DNA of 55,644 bases from Aliivibrio sp. S3MY1 (GCF_028765575.1 NZ_JARACO010000022.1:1-55644), one strand, 5' to 3'; numbered from the stretch's first letter, positions 26,819-35,725 are shown. The notes: a model not told the origin generated them from the sequence alone. Program-made: numbers and translations.

Positions 26819-26833
26819 TAATTAATGGTTATT

Positions 26834-26858
26834 AAGGAGGGGTAAAAACCTCCTTTTA
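26834..26858 (+). terminator. Terminator of the virB/pil operon
   Basis: AAGGAGG pairs with CCTCCTT around an eight-base loop and is followed by TT. It lies 15 bp after the last gene and closes a run of genes that begins at about 8.1 kb. Confidence 0.75.
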
Positions 26859-26954
26859 AAGCATATACCTTTTCGATCATAGCTTCAGTTTTCTTATGCT
26901 AAAAGATCATATTTAATCACACAGAAAAACAGATACTTACCCCATATTCAATAG

Positions 26955-26960
26955 TATAAT
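26955..26960 (+). promoter_or_regulatory. Candidate -10 box of the protease gene
   Basis: TATAAT occurs 31 bp upstream of the protease ATG. No good -35 was found (TTACCC at 15 bp spacing is poor), so the call is weak. Confidence 0.3.
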
Positions 26961-26990
26961 TAGTCCTATAAAATCAACGAGATTAAAATA

Positions 26991-28001
26991 ATGAAAACAA
27001 CAACTCTTACACTACTCATGGCTGGGTTATCATTCAATGCATTGGCTGTTGAAAATGGTACATCAGTTAGTTGGAACAACTACGATGACATCGTCAAAGC
27101 TTATAATAATGATAAAAGCTCTGAATGCTCAGGTACTGTTGTTGCTGGTAAATTTGTTCTCACCGCTGCCCATTGTGTGGCAGATAGCGTAACTACAATG
27201 AGCAACGTTCAATTATCTCCTAACCATAACGTTAATATATCTTCATTTACCGCACACACTAATTACATTCCCGATACCGACGATTACACTGGATATGATG
27301 TAGCGGTGATCACTCTGACACAAAGTGCCAACACAAAAAATATTCATTTTTTTGCTGATTTGACTAAAGACACAGTAAAAGTAAATGACCCACTATTTCT
27401 ATTTGGTTTTGGTCGCACAAACCTAAATTTAAATTACGCTAGTTTCACCATGGTAAATTTAAATAAAAACCCTGCTGATCGTCTTGATGGAAAGCAGATA
27501 AATGCAAGCAAAAGTACAGGAGGTGACTCTGGTGGGCCTTGGTTAAACAATAAACAAGAGATAGTGTCAGTACATAAAGCAAGTTCATCCTTTACTGACG
27601 GTAGAACTGAGACTTACTCTACCAACCTTTTTTATCTTAATGATTTCATATTAAAAGAAATCAACGGTTGGCATTACCCAACTCTTGCAAATACTTCTAA
27701 TCGAACAGCCACTATTACCGTTCAATCTCTGCATCAAAACAACGTAGCAGATAATGCAACAACATCAGGGGACGCTCAAATTATCGGGGGAACGTGTCTT
27801 GACCAAGTAATCAACCCTTATGAAAAATGTACTTACATCATAGAAAGCCAAGGTGGGATCGGTACGCTTCATCTATCAGATAACGAATCAATTGCTATCA
27901 ATAAACCAACACCTGAATCAGGCGGCGGTGACAGTGGCGGTAGTCTTGGGTTCTTATCGTTAATCGGTTTACTTGGTCTGGGATTAATCAGAAAAAAGTA
28001 A
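26991..28001 (+). CDS. Secreted trypsin-like serine protease with GlyGly-CTERM tail
   Basis: This 336-residue protein has a signal peptide (cleavage near ALA). The S1 triad is His61 (TAAHC), Asp103 (YDVAVI) and Ser180 (GGDSGGPW). The C-terminus SGGGDSGGSLGFLSLIGLL ends in RKK, the GlyGly-CTERM type of tail cleaved by rhombosortase in Vibrio and related genera. Such proteases usually reach the surface through type II secretion. On this plasmid it sits between pilus and transfer genes, under its own promoter. It could act on pilus or host proteins, but no substrate is inferable. Confidence 0.85.
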   Translation: MKTTTLTLLMAGLSFNALAVENGTSVSWNNYDDIVKAYNNDKSSECSGTVVAGKFVLTAAHCVADSVTTMSNVQLSPNHNVNISSFTAHTNYIPDTDDYTGYDVAVITLTQSANTKNIHFFADLTKDTVKVNDPLFLFGFGRTNLNLNYASFTMVNLNKNPADRLDGKQINASKSTGGDSGGPWLNNKQEIVSVHKASSSFTDGRTETYSTNLFYLNDFILKEINGWHYPTLANTSNRTATITVQSLHQNNVADNATTSGDAQIIGGTCLDQVINPYEKCTYIIESQGGIGTLHLSDNESIAINKPTPESGGGDSGGSLGFLSLIGLLGLGLIRKK

Positions 28002-28005
28002 TGTT

Positions 28006-28200
28006 TTGAATTTTAAATGTAAACACTCAAAAATCAGTTTTCTATCCATATTTGCCACCCATAAGAAACACGGGGTTGTCTCATTAGATAAATTAGCATC
28101 GTGGAATAGAGTAATTAAAAGAAGCAATGATTCAGGCTTTAAGTGTAAGGAAGAATCAACCATGATGGACGTACATAAAAAATACAAAACAAGATCATAA
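28006..28200 (+). CDS. Small protein, copy 1 of a duplicated family
   Basis: This 64-residue basic protein follows the protease after 4 bp. Its core (HGVVSLDKLASWNR, then SGFKCKEES) matches the protein at 28485-28667 (YGYTSLETLAQWDR, then SAFTCKKVT) with the same spacing. A terminator follows directly. It has no signal peptide. Function unknown; the pair suggests a small family of DNA-binding or regulatory proteins, which is a guess. Confidence 0.55.
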   Translation: MNFKCKHSKISFLSIFATHKKHGVVSLDKLASWNRVIKRSNDSGFKCKEESTMMDVHKKYKTRS

Positions 28201-28220
28201 CTATCATAAATCGAACCACA

Positions 28221-28249
28221 AAAAAGCAGACCAACAGGTTTGCTTTTTT
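28221..28249 (+). terminator. Rho-independent terminator after the first small paralogue
   Basis: AAAAGCA-G-ACC pairs with GGT-T-TGCTTTT around AACA and is followed by T. It closes the protease and small-gene unit. Confidence 0.75.
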
Positions 28250-28484
28250 ATTGCATTAACATCTCACTTTTAAGAAAAGTTCACATAATAAACACACGCA
28301 ACCGTTCGCTTTTTTCTACCTACTAATAATGAATATATTAATCATTTGTTTATAACCAAATAGTCTAACCAGACTTATAAATACAAATGACAATTCTAAC
28401 ATTAAGCATATACTCCGACTTCACATAATACGAGCGAATCATGCTCTCTAGGCTTGTAAATCAGCCTATTTCATAGAATAAACA
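28250..28484. other. Intergenic region ahead of the second small paralogue
   Basis: About 235 AT-rich bases with no gene. It should hold the promoter for 28485, but no clear box pair was assigned. Confidence 0.3.
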
Positions 28485-28667
28485 ATGAATACTGTTAAGT
28501 CACAGCAACACATCACCATGTATTTGATTGCTCAAAAACATGAAGCTTACGGCTACACCTCTTTAGAAACACTGGCTCAATGGGATCGAAAATTACCAAA
28601 GAAAAATCAGTCAGCATTTACCTGCAAAAAAGTAACCACGCTCAATAATACAAAATATAACCCGTAA
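28485..28667 (+). CDS. Small protein, copy 2 of a duplicated family
   Basis: This 60-residue basic protein is a paralogue of 28006-28200: both have A-x-KH-x3-G-x2-SL-x2-LA-x-W-x-R and then S-x-F-x-CK. It has its own terminator and so is an independent unit. Function unknown. Confidence 0.55.
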   Translation: MNTVKSQQHITMYLIAQKHEAYGYTSLETLAQWDRKLPKKNQSAFTCKKVTTLNNTKYNP

Positions 28668-28678
28668 TATTTTTATCC

Positions 28679-28705
28679 AAAGCAAGCCTATCGGTTTGCT
28701 TTTTT
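28679..28705 (+). terminator. Rho-independent terminator after the second small paralogue
   Basis: AAAGCAAGCC and GGTTTGCTTT pair around TATC with one G-T pair, followed by a T-run. It resembles the terminator at 28221, which fits duplication of the whole unit. Confidence 0.75.
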
Positions 28706-28741
28706 CATGCCTGTCATTTACCACATAGAGACATCTTTATT

Positions 28742-29410
28742 ATGACTACATTTTACTTCTTCGTTGAGTTGGTTAGTGCTCCTATTGTAATGATAGGCGT
28801 TAGTTTTCTTAGCTACCTAATCCAAACCACACCATCAACCATTCGCAACCTTAATCATCGTTATCAAAAAACAGGAGGAATTGGCGTTCTATTGTTAGGA
28901 ATGTGTTTTATCACCCAGCCTGAGTCAAATTACTTATTGTATGGTGCTGTGATTGGTTTTCTGATTTTTCATTATTTCTGTGGGTTTACCGTTCAATCTA
29001 TATATGTTCACTCATTGGCCATCGTTCCATCACCTTGGAATAAACAGAAAGTTCAGGTTCATCTTGCTACGCTATCCCAGCCACTGGATAAAGAAGTGTA
29101 TCAGGATTTATTTATTCTTCTTGATGAGCTGCAAGCCGCTGGTATCACTACGGTTGTATTGACTTCGCCGCTATTTACTAAGCAAAAAAGAATAAGAAGT
29201 ACGTTATTTTTTCAGTACAAGTTAAAGCAAAAAAGCATTGAGCTAGAAAGTAAAACCATTCCGTTCTATACAAAACCATGGTCATGCTGCTTGTTGGCGT
29301 TTCAAAAATACCTATTACGAACACCAAGCCTTCAATCATTGCCATTAACTCGCTGGCACCAATACACACTGCGTTTACCTTCACGCTCAAATTCACGATT
29401 ATCAGAATGA
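28742..29410 (+). CDS. Membrane protein, first gene of the second transfer operon
   Basis: This 222-residue protein has three hydrophobic segments in its first half (about residues 5-27, 42-60 and 66-86). A soluble C-terminal half is rich in Lys and Ser. No prepilin-peptidase motif (the GxGD or paired Asp of that family) is present, so it is not a PilU equivalent. It precedes the transglycosylase gene. Family not recognised. Confidence 0.55.
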   Translation: MTTFYFFVELVSAPIVMIGVSFLSYLIQTTPSTIRNLNHRYQKTGGIGVLLLGMCFITQPESNYLLYGAVIGFLIFHYFCGFTVQSIYVHSLAIVPSPWNKQKVQVHLATLSQPLDKEVYQDLFILLDELQAAGITTVVLTSPLFTKQKRIRSTLFFQYKLKQKSIELESKTIPFYTKPWSCCLLAFQKYLLRTPSLQSLPLTRWHQYTLRLPSRSNSRLSE

Positions 29411-29468
29411 TAATTGGGGTGTTTGAGTGCAACAAAGCGAAGCGACGTTAGCCCAAAGGACTTACCCC

Positions 29469-29996
29469 ATGAAAATCAATATAACGGTATTTGCCTACTG
29501 GCTAATGCTATGCACTCTTTCGCCCGTATCTTTTGCTGCACCTGAAAATACCACATCCACTGGTGCGCGAAATTACAATGGCTGGACATCGAGCTACAAC
29601 CGAAAACAAACCGTTCCTAAATGCACTCGTCATTGTGATGCTATTGCAAGAAGCAGTCGGTATTACGGCGTACCTAGCGCCTTAGTTCTGGCCATTATCA
29701 GGCAAGAAAGCAACTTCAATCACAGAGCCGTTAGCCCCAAAGGGGCAAAAGGCTTAATGCAGTTAATGGACATGAACTCCACTCACATTGACCCATTCAA
29801 TCCTGAGCAAAATATTCATACTGGCACGGCGTTGTTAGCTCGACTGTTAAAACAATACGATTCCATTGAATTGGCCCTTGCAGCGTATAACGCGGGCGAA
29901 GGCAACGTAAGAAAATACGGGGGCGTTCCCCCATTTAAAGAAACACAGAACTACATCAAAAAAGTCATGCTCTATTATCGAGGATACCAATCATGA
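29469..29996 (+). CDS. Lytic transglycosylase (VirB1/PilT type)
   Basis: About 175 residues from ATG 29469, which has AAAGGA upstream. After a signal peptide (ending near FAA) it carries the SLT domain: LAIIRQESNFNHRAVSP with catalytic Glu, KGLMQLM and ALAAYNAGEGNV. These enzymes cut peptidoglycan to let the secretion channel or pilus pass. It corresponds to VirB1 of T4SS and PilT of IncI pili; either name would fit. The next gene overlaps its stop (ATGA). Confidence 0.85.
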   Translation: MKINITVFAYWLMLCTLSPVSFAAPENTTSTGARNYNGWTSSYNRKQTVPKCTRHCDAIARSSRYYGVPSALVLAIIRQESNFNHRAVSPKGAKGLMQLMDMNSTHIDPFNPEQNIHTGTALLARLLKQYDSIELALAAYNAGEGNVRKYGGVPPFKETQNYIKKVMLYYRGYQS

Positions 29997-30466
29997 AACC
30001 TTACTTACTGCTGCCCCCTCTGCTTTTGTCCTTGCTCTATACGCCGCCTTTACTCGCCGCCTCCGAAGCCGATTGCGCTATTTGGATGTGTTTACCGACT
30101 GGATTTGGTGAAGGCTGCGGGGACGCAAAGAAAGCCTTTAAGAAAAGAACCAAACGGCATCAACCCTCTATGCCGCCATTTCCATCTTGCGAAGTTAGGC
30201 CCGCTGGAGATACGTCAGTCATTAGAGATAAATACACCTCAAAAGATGGCGTTGCCGCTTATGTTCCCACAAGAACGATATGCATCCGTCAAGGTAAGAA
30301 TACCTGTATGGAAACCAAAACCATTGATGAGCACATGGTAAAAGACAAACGATGCGCTCGAACTTCAAAAGATGGGCCATATTACCCAACAGGTTGCACC
30401 CAAACCTTTAGATACACCGAAGTCTATTTGAATGGTCACTTGTTTGGCCAAACTCAATACTACTAA
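29993..30466 (+). CDS. Cys-rich exported transfer protein
   Basis: This 157-residue protein has a signal peptide ending near LLAA. The mature part begins with DCAIWMCLPTGFGEGCGDA, an arrangement I associate with a small exported protein in conjugation clusters, though I cannot name the family with certainty. Eight or so Cys (for example PSCEV, RTICIRQ, NTCMET, RCART, TGCTQ) suggest disulphides. It lies between the transglycosylase and virB11 genes. Confidence 0.65.
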   Translation: MKPYLLLPPLLLSLLYTPPLLAASEADCAIWMCLPTGFGEGCGDAKKAFKKRTKRHQPSMPPFPSCEVRPAGDTSVIRDKYTSKDGVAAYVPTRTICIRQGKNTCMETKTIDEHMVKDKRCARTSKDGPYYPTGCTQTFRYTEVYLNGHLFGQTQYY

Positions 30467-30479
30467 TTAAGAGGCCAAC

Positions 30480-31502
30480 ATGAGTGACACCATAGCAACG
30501 CTCTTTGGTGATGTTCCTATTGCCAAACAATACGAATGGCAATGGGTAGAGAAACACTTTGAACCACTCAAACAATGGTTTTTATGTGACGGTGTCACTG
30601 AAATCTTTGTTGATAGGTTCAATTCAATCTCCATCGAGCGCAACGGCAAGATTGAAAAAACCGACACCACCTTTGTATCAGAGCAAACTCTTAAAAATTT
30701 AATCACTCAAATTGCCTTATGCTTAAATCAAACCTTAACCGATGAGTCCCCTATCATGGACGCCCGTCTTCCTGATTGCTCCCGTTTGTGTTGTACGCTG
30801 CCAAGCGTCACACCACAAGGCGCGACAATCACGTTACGTGTCGCCCCAAGGGATTCTATAAACATTGATGAATTAGTGGCGTATGGCGCCCTTAGCGAAG
30901 AAATGAAGGTCTATTTACAAGGACACATCCAGCAAGGCAGTAACATGATGGTGTCAGGCAATACTGGCTCAGGAAAAACCACCTTGCTTCGCGCCTTAGC
31001 GCGATTCATCCCCCTCAACGAGCGCGTCATTACCTGTGAAGATACTCAAGAGCTGTACTTAGATTGGTTGCCCTATCGCGTATCACTGGAAGCCCCGAAT
31101 CGAAAAGACAGTGAAATTGAAATGAAGAACCTCATTGAAACGTCACTTCGTATGAGACCCGATAGAATTTGGGTGGGGGAAATCAGAAAGGCAGCGGCGG
31201 CCGACGCCTTTCTTCAAGCAATTAATACGGGGCACTCTGGATGTGTAACCACCATTCACGCCAATAACACAATTGATGCGGTATCACGTTTGCAGTATCT
31301 CATTGCAAGCCAAGGCTTGATTAGTTTTGATTTGGCTGGAAAACAAATCATGGGCTCAGTCAATCTACTGATACACGCCAGTCGTCATGCCGACTACGGC
31401 AGACGAATAACGGAAATCACCGAAATCAAAGATGGGAAATGCATTCCCGTTTTTAGATTTAATACTGAAACAATGGAGCATGAAAATCATGATAAAAAAT
31501 AG
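30480..31502 (+). CDS. virB11: VirB11 type IV secretion ATPase
   Basis: This 340-residue protein has Walker A SGNTGSGKTTLL at about residues 158-169, an Asp box CEDTQELYL, Walker B RPDRIWVGEIR and the His box TGHSGCVTTIHA. These are the motifs of VirB11 hexameric ATPases, which switch the channel between pilus building and DNA transfer. It is separated from the main virB operon by 13 kb, but completes it. Confidence 0.92.
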   Translation: MSDTIATLFGDVPIAKQYEWQWVEKHFEPLKQWFLCDGVTEIFVDRFNSISIERNGKIEKTDTTFVSEQTLKNLITQIALCLNQTLTDESPIMDARLPDCSRLCCTLPSVTPQGATITLRVAPRDSINIDELVAYGALSEEMKVYLQGHIQQGSNMMVSGNTGSGKTTLLRALARFIPLNERVITCEDTQELYLDWLPYRVSLEAPNRKDSEIEMKNLIETSLRMRPDRIWVGEIRKAAAADAFLQAINTGHSGCVTTIHANNTIDAVSRLQYLIASQGLISFDLAGKQIMGSVNLLIHASRHADYGRRITEITEIKDGKCIPVFRFNTETMEHENHDKK

Positions 31503-31887
31503 CAACCAACCTAAACATCTATTTAGCATCAGTTCTACAGATACGATTTTACAAGATAACTATAACAATGATGTCATGAAAAATTTGTACAGCCACCTAA
31601 CTAATATAAGCAAAATTAGCATGACTAGCTATCGCGCCAGCCGTGCAATAACAGAGCTCATTATTCATTACAATCATGGTAAGATATTTATGCTAACAAT
31701 ATTAGAAGGAGAACTACGAACTCCGCCGTTATCATCCGATGACATTCGTTTAGCGCATAAAGAAATATCATTACCCGATGCTACAGACATCATCATTTTT
31801 GTTACTCGCCTTGCTCACTACGCCAACTTATCACCATTACTTCAGGCTGTTCCTGATTCCGCTGAAGTGTTGGTTTTTAACTCATAA
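31489..31887 (+). CDS. Hypothetical protein overlapping virB11
   Basis: About 132 residues from ATG 31489, which overlaps the virB11 end by 14 bp; GGAG lies ten bases upstream. It is soluble, without motifs I recognise. It ends in an overlap of 46 bp with the convergent gene at 31842-32822, so this is the end of the operon. Confidence 0.5.
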   Translation: MIKNSNQPKHLFSISSTDTILQDNYNNDVMKNLYSHLTNISKISMTSYRASRAITELIIHYNHGKIFMLTILEGELRTPPLSSDDIRLAHKEISLPDATDIIIFVTRLAHYANLSPLLQAVPDSAEVLVFNS

Positions 31888-32822
31888 TAAATAGCCAACT
31901 GCCGTAAATTTGATATTTCAAGATTAATGGTAATCCGCCCATTAGAGTCCTCTCTTTCTGACATGCTAGGATTAAGTAAAAACAATCGAAAATATCTAAC
32001 ATTTTTTGTATTCAAAATCTCATTAATATAATGCTTAAATCGCCCTTTATTCATAATATCTTTACTAACATACAAATGAACGTTTTTATCATCAATTTTA
32101 TCAAAAAAGTAAAATAAGAAACCGCTTCCATAACGCTGTTTCAAGTACCCTCCACCAAAAACAACACCATTATATTGATTAGATACTCCATTATTAATAC
32201 GAGTTATATATTTATAAAAAGGAACCTTACCATGATTAGTCACATGAAGTTTTAACGATATATACTCATCATAAGATAACTTTTCTTTAGCTTCTTGCCA
32301 TGTGTCAATAAGGCGTTGAAGTTGGTTTGTTCGGGTATAATGTCGCCATCGAGAGTTTCCTTTACTATTATTTTGTCCATCATTACGAGCTACCGACTCA
32401 GTGGAAGAAACAACTGTAGTTTCGGTATCTGTTTCAATTTTCTCACTATCCTCAATCAAAGGATCAAAATAATTGACATAATCCTTCAATTTTAATCTTG
32501 CTCTTTTTTCATTGAAGTCTTCATCAGACTCATCATAAGATTGAGCTTGCTCAACCTCGGCAGTGAATTGAACCCACTCACAGCAAGACTTATGCTCATG
32601 GGGAGAGCGATAATGTGCCGCGATGAACTTTATGCCATCTTCAGCCATAACATGATAATTAACACCACTAATAAGAACACCACAATTACGGTCACTACAT
32701 GAAAAAGTAAATCGTTTTCTCTCTTCTTTTTTTCTAAAAAAATATTCAACTCTCGCTTCATCAATTGAAATACTACGTTTAAGTTCTTTACAATAAGCAA
32801 ATAAAACTTTCGTTTTTTTCAT
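31842..32822 (-). CDS. Hypothetical protein with an N-terminal Cys/His module
   Basis: This 326-residue protein has CSDRNC at about residues 41-46, then FIAAHYRSPHEHKSCCEW at about residues 66-83. The spacing (Cys pair, then His-rich and Cys pair) resembles a zinc-binding module and vaguely the CoiA-like N-terminus at the left edge. The middle is acidic. The rest is Tyr/Lys-rich, without a known motif. It is convergent with the virB11 operon. Function unknown. Confidence 0.6.
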   Translation of the reverse strand: MKKTKVLFAYCKELKRSISIDEARVEYFFRKKEERKRFTFSCSDRNCGVLISGVNYHVMAEDGIKFIAAHYRSPHEHKSCCEWVQFTAEVEQAQSYDESDEDFNEKRARLKLKDYVNYFDPLIEDSEKIETDTETTVVSSTESVARNDGQNNSKGNSRWRHYTRTNQLQRLIDTWQEAKEKLSYDEYISLKLHVTNHGKVPFYKYITRINNGVSNQYNGVVFGGGYLKQRYGSGFLFYFFDKIDDKNVHLYVSKDIMNKGRFKHYINEILNTKNVRYFRLFLLNPSMSEREDSNGRITINLEISNLRQLAIYYELKTNTSAESGTA

Positions 32823-32953
32823 AGGTTAACGCCTCCAGTAAGGCTTTCAATTAAGCCGCTTTAATCTCATCAATACCATAATCGTATTTATTCACCATTT
32901 TTCATATACATAAATTCAAAATAACAATTAATTTAATACGAAGGAGCTACGCG

Positions 32954-33304
32954 ATGTTTAATCCTATCTTCAACCCTAAAGTAACACCCGAACATGAAAA
33001 CGCTTTACACGTTCTTATTGAATGCATCTTAGAAAACATCATACCTAACGAAATTAATATTTACGCTTATCGAATAGGTACAGGATGCTTCCACGTTATG
33101 AAGTTGGATAACCAACTCGAAATTACCATCACCGATGGCCACGTCGATATTCCAGATAAAGAAAACTGTTTGGATTCTTTACGAATTGGCCACATCCAAA
33201 TTGGAGTTCTCGATTGCATAGATGTGACCTACACCATTGCTCATATTATTGAGCAGATTAAAGCTAAAAATAATCGGCTCATTTATTCTTATCAAACCCA
33301 ATAA
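32954..33304 (+). CDS. Hypothetical protein
   Basis: This 116-residue acidic protein has a GGAG ribosome site before its ATG. It starts a run of four closely spaced plus-strand genes (to 34468) and is likely in one operon with them. No known domain or signal peptide. Confidence 0.55.
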   Translation: MFNPIFNPKVTPEHENALHVLIECILENIIPNEINIYAYRIGTGCFHVMKLDNQLEITITDGHVDIPDKENCLDSLRIGHIQIGVLDCIDVTYTIAHIIEQIKAKNNRLIYSYQTQ

Positions 33305-33331
33305 TTCTCATAAAAAAGGACATATGCCTCC

Positions 33332-33739
33332 ATGAGTACATCAAATGAACCACTAAACTATGAGTACGCTTACATCGAAATAAGAAATCTTTTGGCTTAC
33401 ACATTTAATGTTATTGCAAGTGAAGTCGGTGATGGATTAACACCCATTGATATTGGAGTAAAAGAAGACGAAGCACTTAAAAAAAGACGACAGCTGGCTG
33501 AGGATATTGTTTGTACTCAAACCCATTCTTTACATAAATCCCCTCACCCAATCACCCTAGATCTGCATGACGAACTAATAGAAAAATTCATGTATTACCT
33601 TACTTTCATTACCTGTGATGCAGCTCCTAGTGGAGTGTTCGCAGATAGCCACCCTAAACTCGACACGCTTAGGTATCCAAATGCAGATAATGACTTAGAT
33701 GAAACACTCAAATCAGAAAGCGAGAGCGATAACGCATGA
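33332..33739 (+). CDS. Hypothetical protein
   Basis: This 135-residue acidic protein ends in a Glu/Asp-rich tail (DNDLDETLKSESESDNA). It follows the gene at 32954 by 27 bp and overlaps the next by 4 bp (ATGA). Family not recognised. Confidence 0.55.
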   Translation: MSTSNEPLNYEYAYIEIRNLLAYTFNVIASEVGDGLTPIDIGVKEDEALKKRRQLAEDIVCTQTHSLHKSPHPITLDLHDELIEKFMYYLTFITCDAAPSGVFADSHPKLDTLRYPNADNDLDETLKSESESDNA

Positions 33740-34143
33740 AACTTAACGTTGATTTTTCCGAGCTTGAAAAAGCAGTGCAACAAATGACAAACACCACAAT
33801 CAAAGGACAAATGACTATGGAACCTAAAAAATACGAGTACACAGAAGAAGAGTTGAAGACATTAAACTCTTTAGAAAAAGCGGCTTCATCAACAGCACTT
33901 TCCCACGAAACCCAAACTCAAGATTGGGAGAAGTGGATGCACGATGATGACCACAGTCCAAAATTTGAATTAAATTATAATGGAAGCCCTATTTTCATGG
34001 ATATGCTCACATTACTTCAATGCTTGAAAATAGCAGAGCATACTCACCATCTCCCCAAAATAAACAGTGAATGGTGGTTACAAATCATTAAACAATACCC
34101 AATAGAAGTGAACTTAGATGAACGTATTCAAACTCAAAATTAA
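33736..34143 (+). CDS. Hypothetical protein
   Basis: This 135-residue acidic protein has a long helical N-terminal half and a middle stretch (NYNGSPIFMDMLTLLQCL) that looks globular. It overlaps both neighbours, so it is translated as part of the run. An in-frame ATG at 33820 is a possible shorter start. No known family. Confidence 0.5.
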   Translation: MKLNVDFSELEKAVQQMTNTTIKGQMTMEPKKYEYTEEELKTLNSLEKAASSTALSHETQTQDWEKWMHDDDHSPKFELNYNGSPIFMDMLTLLQCLKIAEHTHHLPKINSEWWLQIIKQYPIEVNLDERIQTQN

Positions 34144-34468
34144 TCACATCCGAACTGGATTATTTCATTTACTAAAAGCGGCAAAACTCCTACCGAATAA
34201 TATTATCTTACCCCATCAATTGGATTTTGCTTTCAGCGTTGCAAAACGCTTAGATGAGCATAGGGAATTAATTGAAGAGATAGAAAAGCACACCGGTTAT
34301 TTCAGCTCTGAAAATGGACGATGGTCAAAAAATCACGCAATAACCCAAGATGACTACCTTATCAAATTGTTTACCTTGCGCTACAACGTAGAGCCATCAG
34401 AAGAGCACTTCGATAAATTGGGGTTATATGTGCGGGAACGACCTCATGTACTAAAAGCGCAAGAGTAA
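34118..34468 (+). CDS. Hypothetical protein
   Basis: This 116-residue basic protein overlaps the end of the previous gene by 26 bp and the convergent gene 34444-34893 by 25 bp. No motif recognised. Confidence 0.5.
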   Translation: MNVFKLKINHIRTGLFHLLKAAKLLPNNIILPHQLDFAFSVAKRLDEHRELIEEIEKHTGYFSSENGRWSKNHAITQDDYLIKLFTLRYNVEPSEEHFDKLGLYVRERPHVLKAQE

Positions 34469-34893
34469 GAATGGATCACTCCCTTAAACGAAGTAATACC
34501 ATGAGTAACTAACTGCTGATATTGATACTTCATCAAACTAATGCCTTCTTCTTCATAAATATCTTGAACACCTTCAATCTTTAATTTCAATGACAAAAAA
34601 GAAGTACTGTCAGACAACGTATTCTCCAAACCATCCATACGTAAACAGCATTGAGTCAACATTGAGAGATACACTTCATCTTCTCGATGAAGGTTTGTTT
34701 TAATAAAAAAACCACCAAGAACATGCAATTGCTCTCCGTCCTCTTTCACTAAACACACCAGATAAATATGGCGATACATTGAAGCATTGTCCGTTAATGC
34801 ATTCATTGTGTATGACATTTTACTGCCGTTGAAAACACAAGAAAACGGAACATAAGCACGTTCATTTACCATTTTTATTCTCAATAAAATCAT
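34444..34893 (-). CDS. Hypothetical protein
   Basis: This 149-residue protein lies convergent to the small-gene run. It is mixed alpha/beta with no signal peptide. An alternative ATG lies seven codons in. A regulator or host-interaction gene is possible, but nothing supports a choice. Confidence 0.45.
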   Translation of the reverse strand: MILLRIKMVNERAYVPFSCVFNGSKMSYTMNALTDNASMYRHIYLVCLVKEDGEQLHVLGGFFIKTNLHREDEVYLSMLTQCCLRMDGLENTLSDSTSFLSLKLKIEGVQDIYEEEGISLMKYQYQQLVTHGITSFKGVIHSYSCAFST

Positions 34894-34990
34894 CCTATTT
34901 CACTGTACGTGATGCTCATTGAGTTCAACAAATGGAAACGACATGAACGTGAAGTGACTCGAAAATCAAAACATATCAAGGAGTAACCTA

Positions 34991-35689
34991 ATGACAAATG
35001 CACTCACTAATGACGCTGACATTCTTGATGAGCAAGAATTGGAAGCACTAGAGCAACACTATAAAGAAAGAGAGCAAGAGCATGAGAAAGAGCGCCACAA
35101 TGTTAAAGCTCGACTCTCTGGCCACACGTTTTTAAAACGCTGCCACCTACCCATGTATTGGTTAGCAAGACTAAGAGAAATGCATGTTGGTGATACGTTT
35201 ATCATGGCTTCACTGCGTCATCATTATGATGAAATGGACTTTGAAGGTGTCGCTGAAATTTACGCTCAAAAAGAATCGAAAGGCGTTTATAAACTGCATT
35301 CTAATTGGACATTACTTTCCAAACCATCAAGACCTCATCGCTTTTCTGAACTCACTTTTAAAATAGAAAAAGGCGGAATAATTGCTTTCACAGGAAAGCA
35401 TTCACCTGAGAACCAACACAGTTTTGTTTTAACCTCAAGATACATCCAATGGTTACTCAAACACGTCACCGCTGAAGATAATCAACCTTATTTCGATCTT
35501 GGTCTTCCCCCGTTTTTAAGTGGCGTCAATGTGGATAAAAACAGTCGAACCACAAGGCGTTTTTATCCAAAAGGTAAACACAATGAAAAAGGTATTCACT
35601 ACCTTTTTCATGACGAACAAATGCCAAAAAGCATGATGGAATGTATCGTCGATTATGGCATCGCTTCTGGTGCCATCAATTTTTCTTAA
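34991..35689 (+). CDS. Hypothetical protein
   Basis: This 232-residue protein has an N-terminal acidic coiled-coil-like stretch (ELEALEQHYKEREQEHEKE) and a basic C-terminal domain. AAGGAGT precedes the ATG. It lies 37 bp before the H-NS homologue and may share its transcript. No known family. Confidence 0.6.
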   Translation: MTNALTNDADILDEQELEALEQHYKEREQEHEKERHNVKARLSGHTFLKRCHLPMYWLARLREMHVGDTFIMASLRHHYDEMDFEGVAEIYAQKESKGVYKLHSNWTLLSKPSRPHRFSELTFKIEKGGIIAFTGKHSPENQHSFVLTSRYIQWLLKHVTAEDNQPYFDLGLPPFLSGVNVDKNSRTTRRFYPKGKHNEKGIHYLFHDEQMPKSMMECIVDYGIASGAINFS

Positions 35690-35725
35690 TTTGAAACTAA
35701 TCTATAAAATCCAAAAGGAACACTT

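Noticed and set aside
25416-26830. Shufflon at the pilV C-terminus
   Set aside because: No inverted repeats or alternative C-terminal segments follow, and no shufflon recombinase is nearby; the resolvase at 1114 is of another type.
28742-29410. Prepilin peptidase (PilU)
   Set aside because: It is a membrane protein in the right neighbourhood, but lacks the paired Asp motifs and has too few membrane segments.
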